Of a stretch of DNA of 50,146 nt, positions 48,783 to 50,146 are shown piece after piece (position 1 is the first letter of the stretch; each line of letters opens with the position of its first letter). The stretch lies in assembly GCA_902775555.1 (NCBI GenBank), contig CACYMQ010000010.1, positions 1 through 50,146 of the forward strand. The letters are read 5' to 3'. This DNA comes from an uncultured Lachnospiraceae bacterium (lineage in GTDB: Bacteria > Bacillota > Clostridia > Lachnospirales > Lachnospiraceae). Position numbers and translations under genes: made by a program. The notes beneath the pieces were generated by a model. It searched no databases. It had not been told where the DNA came from and worked only from the letters and a program-made list of their open reading frames with translations.

Positions 48783-48814
48783 ATTCATTCCTCCGTACTG
48801 AATCGTATGTCCGC

Positions 48815-48862
48815 AAGATCCTTCGCTTCGCTCAGGATGACATGCTTCGCTCAGGATGACAT
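48815..48862. repeat. hairpin repeat cluster R6
   Basis: One full type A copy on the - strand (48815-48842) is followed by a truncated copy (GCTTCGCTCAGGATGACATG). It lies between the ABC ATPase stop codon and the permease ribosome site, inside the operon. Confidence 0.88.
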
Positions 48863-48865
48863 GCT

Positions 48866-49876
48866 TCATTCATAGTAATTCATGAAGATCTCTTCCAGCG
48901 TCGGCTCGGTGATGCTGACATCCCGTGGCTTTTCCTCCGCCAGAAGCTTAAGCAGCCGGGACATATCTCCGTTATACAGGAACGCCGTATTTCCTTCTCC
49001 GATCTTGAGATCCGTGATACTATCCGCACTCGTTCCCCGGTTCTCCCCGGATCTGCCTCCCCGGTTCTCCCCGGATCTGCCTCCCCGGTTCTCCGTGGAC
49101 CCCGTTCCCTGCGTCTCTTTCGATCCTTTTCCGCGTTTCTTCCCGGTCTCTTCCATGCGGCGAAGCTCCTGCAGAAGCTTCTCACTGAGTACCCCCTTCA
49201 GGATGATCTTCTTCGCTCCTGCTTCCTCCATCTTTTCCACCTTATCGGAAATGATGATCCGCCCGTCCTTGATGAAGGCGGCCGTCCGGCAGTGGGCCTG
49301 CACCTCGGATAAAATATGGGAGGAAAGGAAAATGGTGGTTCCCTTTTCGTTCAACTCCTTCAGGATATCGAAGAACACCTTCTGCATCAGCGGATCCAGC
49401 CCGGAGGTCGGTTCATCCATAATGAGGAGCTCCGGTTGATGCTGGATGGCACAGATGATCCCGGCCTTCTTCCGGTTTCCGAGGGAAAGATGGTCCACTC
49501 GTTTTTCCGTGTCCAGTCCGAGACGTTCGATGTATTCCGCCGCTGCCTTGCTGCAATCCTTCTTTCTGAGGGACGCTGAATACCTGATGGTATCCCGCAC
49601 CTTCATCCCGGCATAGAAGTTGATCTCGGATGGAAGATACCCCACGGATGCAAGGATCTCATTATGTCCGGTCACGATATCATGCCCCAGCACCGATGCA
49701 CTTCCGCCGGTAGGCTGTATCAGCCCCAGCAGTGTCCGGATACAGGTGGACTTTCCGGCTCCGTTCGGCCCGATAAATCCAAAGAAATCTCCCTGCTCCA
49801 CCGAAAGATCAAGGTCTTCGATCCCCTTAAAGCTTCCATAGTATTTTGTCAGTTTTCTCGTTTCGATCACGTTCAT
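48866..49876 (-). CDS. ABC transporter ATP-binding protein (BcrA-like)
   Basis: A 336-residue ATPase subunit. Walker A is GPNGAGKST, the signature is the variant LSLGNRKKAG, Walker B is LLIMDEPTSGLD, and the switch His is in FLSSHIL. The N-terminus MNVIETRKLTKYYGSFKGIE is typical of BcrA/ABC-2 partners. After residue ~225 comes a linker that has expanded by a 24-bp tandem repeat encoding GGRSGENR units, and then the C-terminal segment ending EPTLEEIFMNYYE common to these exporters. It drives the permease encoded just downstream; 83 bases with hairpin repeats separate the two. Confidence 0.92.
   Translation of the reverse strand: MNVIETRKLTKYYGSFKGIEDLDLSVEQGDFFGFIGPNGAGKSTCIRTLLGLIQPTGGSASVLGHDIVTGHNEILASVGYLPSEINFYAGMKVRDTIRYSASLRKKDCSKAAAEYIERLGLDTEKRVDHLSLGNRKKAGIICAIQHQPELLIMDEPTSGLDPLMQKVFFDILKELNEKGTTIFLSSHILSEVQAHCRTAAFIKDGRIIISDKVEKMEEAGAKKIILKGVLSEKLLQELRRMEETGKKRGKGSKETQGTGSTENRGGRSGENRGGRSGENRGTSADSITDLKIGEGNTAFLYNGDMSRLLKLLAEEKPRDVSITEPTLEEIFMNYYE
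49035..49094. repeat. 24-bp in-frame tandem repeat in the ABC ATPase gene
   Basis: Two full units of CCCCGGTTCTCCCCGGATCTGCCT-type sequence (described as 24 bases starting CCCCGGTTCTCC at 49035 and 49059) and a half unit at 49083. On the - strand they encode GGRSGENR repeats in the linker between the ATPase core and the C-terminal segment. Confidence 0.92.
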
Positions 49877-49994
49877 GGCTTTTCCTTTTTTTTAATTGTT
49901 TTTTGGATGCGGGTTATCTGAAAATGATTCCCGTCGCTCCGGAATCGGGTGATATCTAAAGCTTAACAACATTTGGCTATTTTCTATTTCGTGG

Positions 49995-50047
49995 TTGACA
50001 GGAGAACAGGTGTTCGATATAATCATATTATCGAACGCCTGTTCTCC
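49995..50047 (+). promoter_or_regulatory. consensus promoter with two LexA-type operator boxes
   Basis: TTGACA (49995-50000) and TATAAT (50018-50023) are 17 bases apart. The spacer holds GAAC-AGGT-GTTC (50004-50015), and GAAC-GCCT-GTTC lies at 50033-50044 just downstream of the start site. Both fit the Firmicutes LexA/DinR operator form GAAC-N4-GTTC. The two boxes sit in 19-bp inverted arms (50001-50019 and 50029-50047) with a single mismatch. A repressor bound here would block the -35/-10 spacer and the start site, as expected for a damage-inducible gene. The strand upstream (49877-49994) holds only the ATPase gene leader and a small GATTCC/GGAATC hairpin. Confidence 0.8.
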
Positions 50048-50061
50048 TGGAGGCCACGTAT

Positions 50062-50146
50062 ATGTCAGAACTGAAAGAAGTCATAACTTCATACAATAAC
50101 CTATCATTCTGTGACCGTATTGTTTTTTACACAACCATCTCAAATG
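50062..50146 (+). CDS. start of a gene behind a LexA-type promoter (partial)
   Basis: The first 28 codons of a frame that runs off the window. TGGAGG lies eight bases before ATG 50062. The visible protein begins MSELKEVITSYNNLSFCDRI and continues through FYTTISN without a stop. It is too short for me to identify. Its promoter suggests expression under DNA damage. Confidence 0.55.
   Translation, partial: MSELKEVITSYNNLSFCDRIVFYTTISN

Overview
The window looks like a chromosomal segment of a Clostridia-class Firmicute, most likely a Lachnospiraceae-type gut or rumen anaerobe. This is inferred from gene content: choline-binding-type wall repeats, SpoIIE-type phosphatases, an LtaS/MdoB-like enzyme, a NHLM/PCAT peptide exporter, GGAGG-type ribosome binding sites and textbook sigma-A promoters. 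I saw no rRNA, tRNA, CRISPR array, transposase gene or phage gene.

Layout. (1) 0.1-9.5 kb: an AraC regulator, then an alpha/beta hydrolase, a free acyl carrier protein and an acyl-AMP ligase on the + strand. These face a stand-alone condensation-domain protein and a 1198-residue A-T-C protein with a remnant of a second adenylation domain on the - strand. Together they read as a small split NRPS-like or acyl-transfer pathway. A GIY-YIG nuclease gene bracketed by inverted clusters of short hairpin repeats sits between the two arms. (2) 9.7-15.7 kb: a cyclic-di-GMP group with a LacI-sensor/EAL/beta-helix fusion, an Hsp70-like protein, a GGDEF protein and a lipoprotein. (3) 15.8-21.7 kb: a peptide export locus with a HlyD-like protein, a C39-peptidase ABC exporter, a second ABC exporter, a double-glycine precursor peptide, a second small leader-like protein and an ECF sigma factor. 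(4) 22-31.5 kb: an orphan pseudopilin, a hybrid histidine kinase, an LtaS/MdoB-like phosphoglycerol transferase, and a divergent operon of PlsC acyltransferase, GT8 glycosyltransferase and a GT8-PlsC fusion. This looks like glycolipid or polyglycerol-phosphate anchor synthesis. (5) 31.7-39.9 kb: an MFS transporter, an S41 protease with wall-binding repeats, molybdenum cofactor genes (moeA, a MOSC-MoaB fusion, moaA) and acetolactate decarboxylase. (6) 40-44.4 kb: a VanY-like lipoprotein, a membrane protein, a SpoIIE phosphatase, a small conserved-looking protein and a decayed second phosphatase. (7) 44.5-50.1 kb: a large protein with a PI3K/HipA/Fam20-like kinase signature, a DUF1295 methyltransferase/reductase-like membrane protein, a BcrA-like ABC exporter pair, and the start of a gene behind a promoter with two LexA-type boxes.

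The most unusual signals are these. A family of about 25 short hairpin repeats shows compensatory base changes between copies; two inverted clusters of it flank the GIY-YIG nuclease gene, and copies have been captured into the ends of two reading frames. The acyl/condensation cluster has no recognisable precedent to me. The kinase-like 792-residue protein and the LacI-EAL-beta-helix fusion are also worth attention. All function calls rest on reading motifs by eye; no database search was run.
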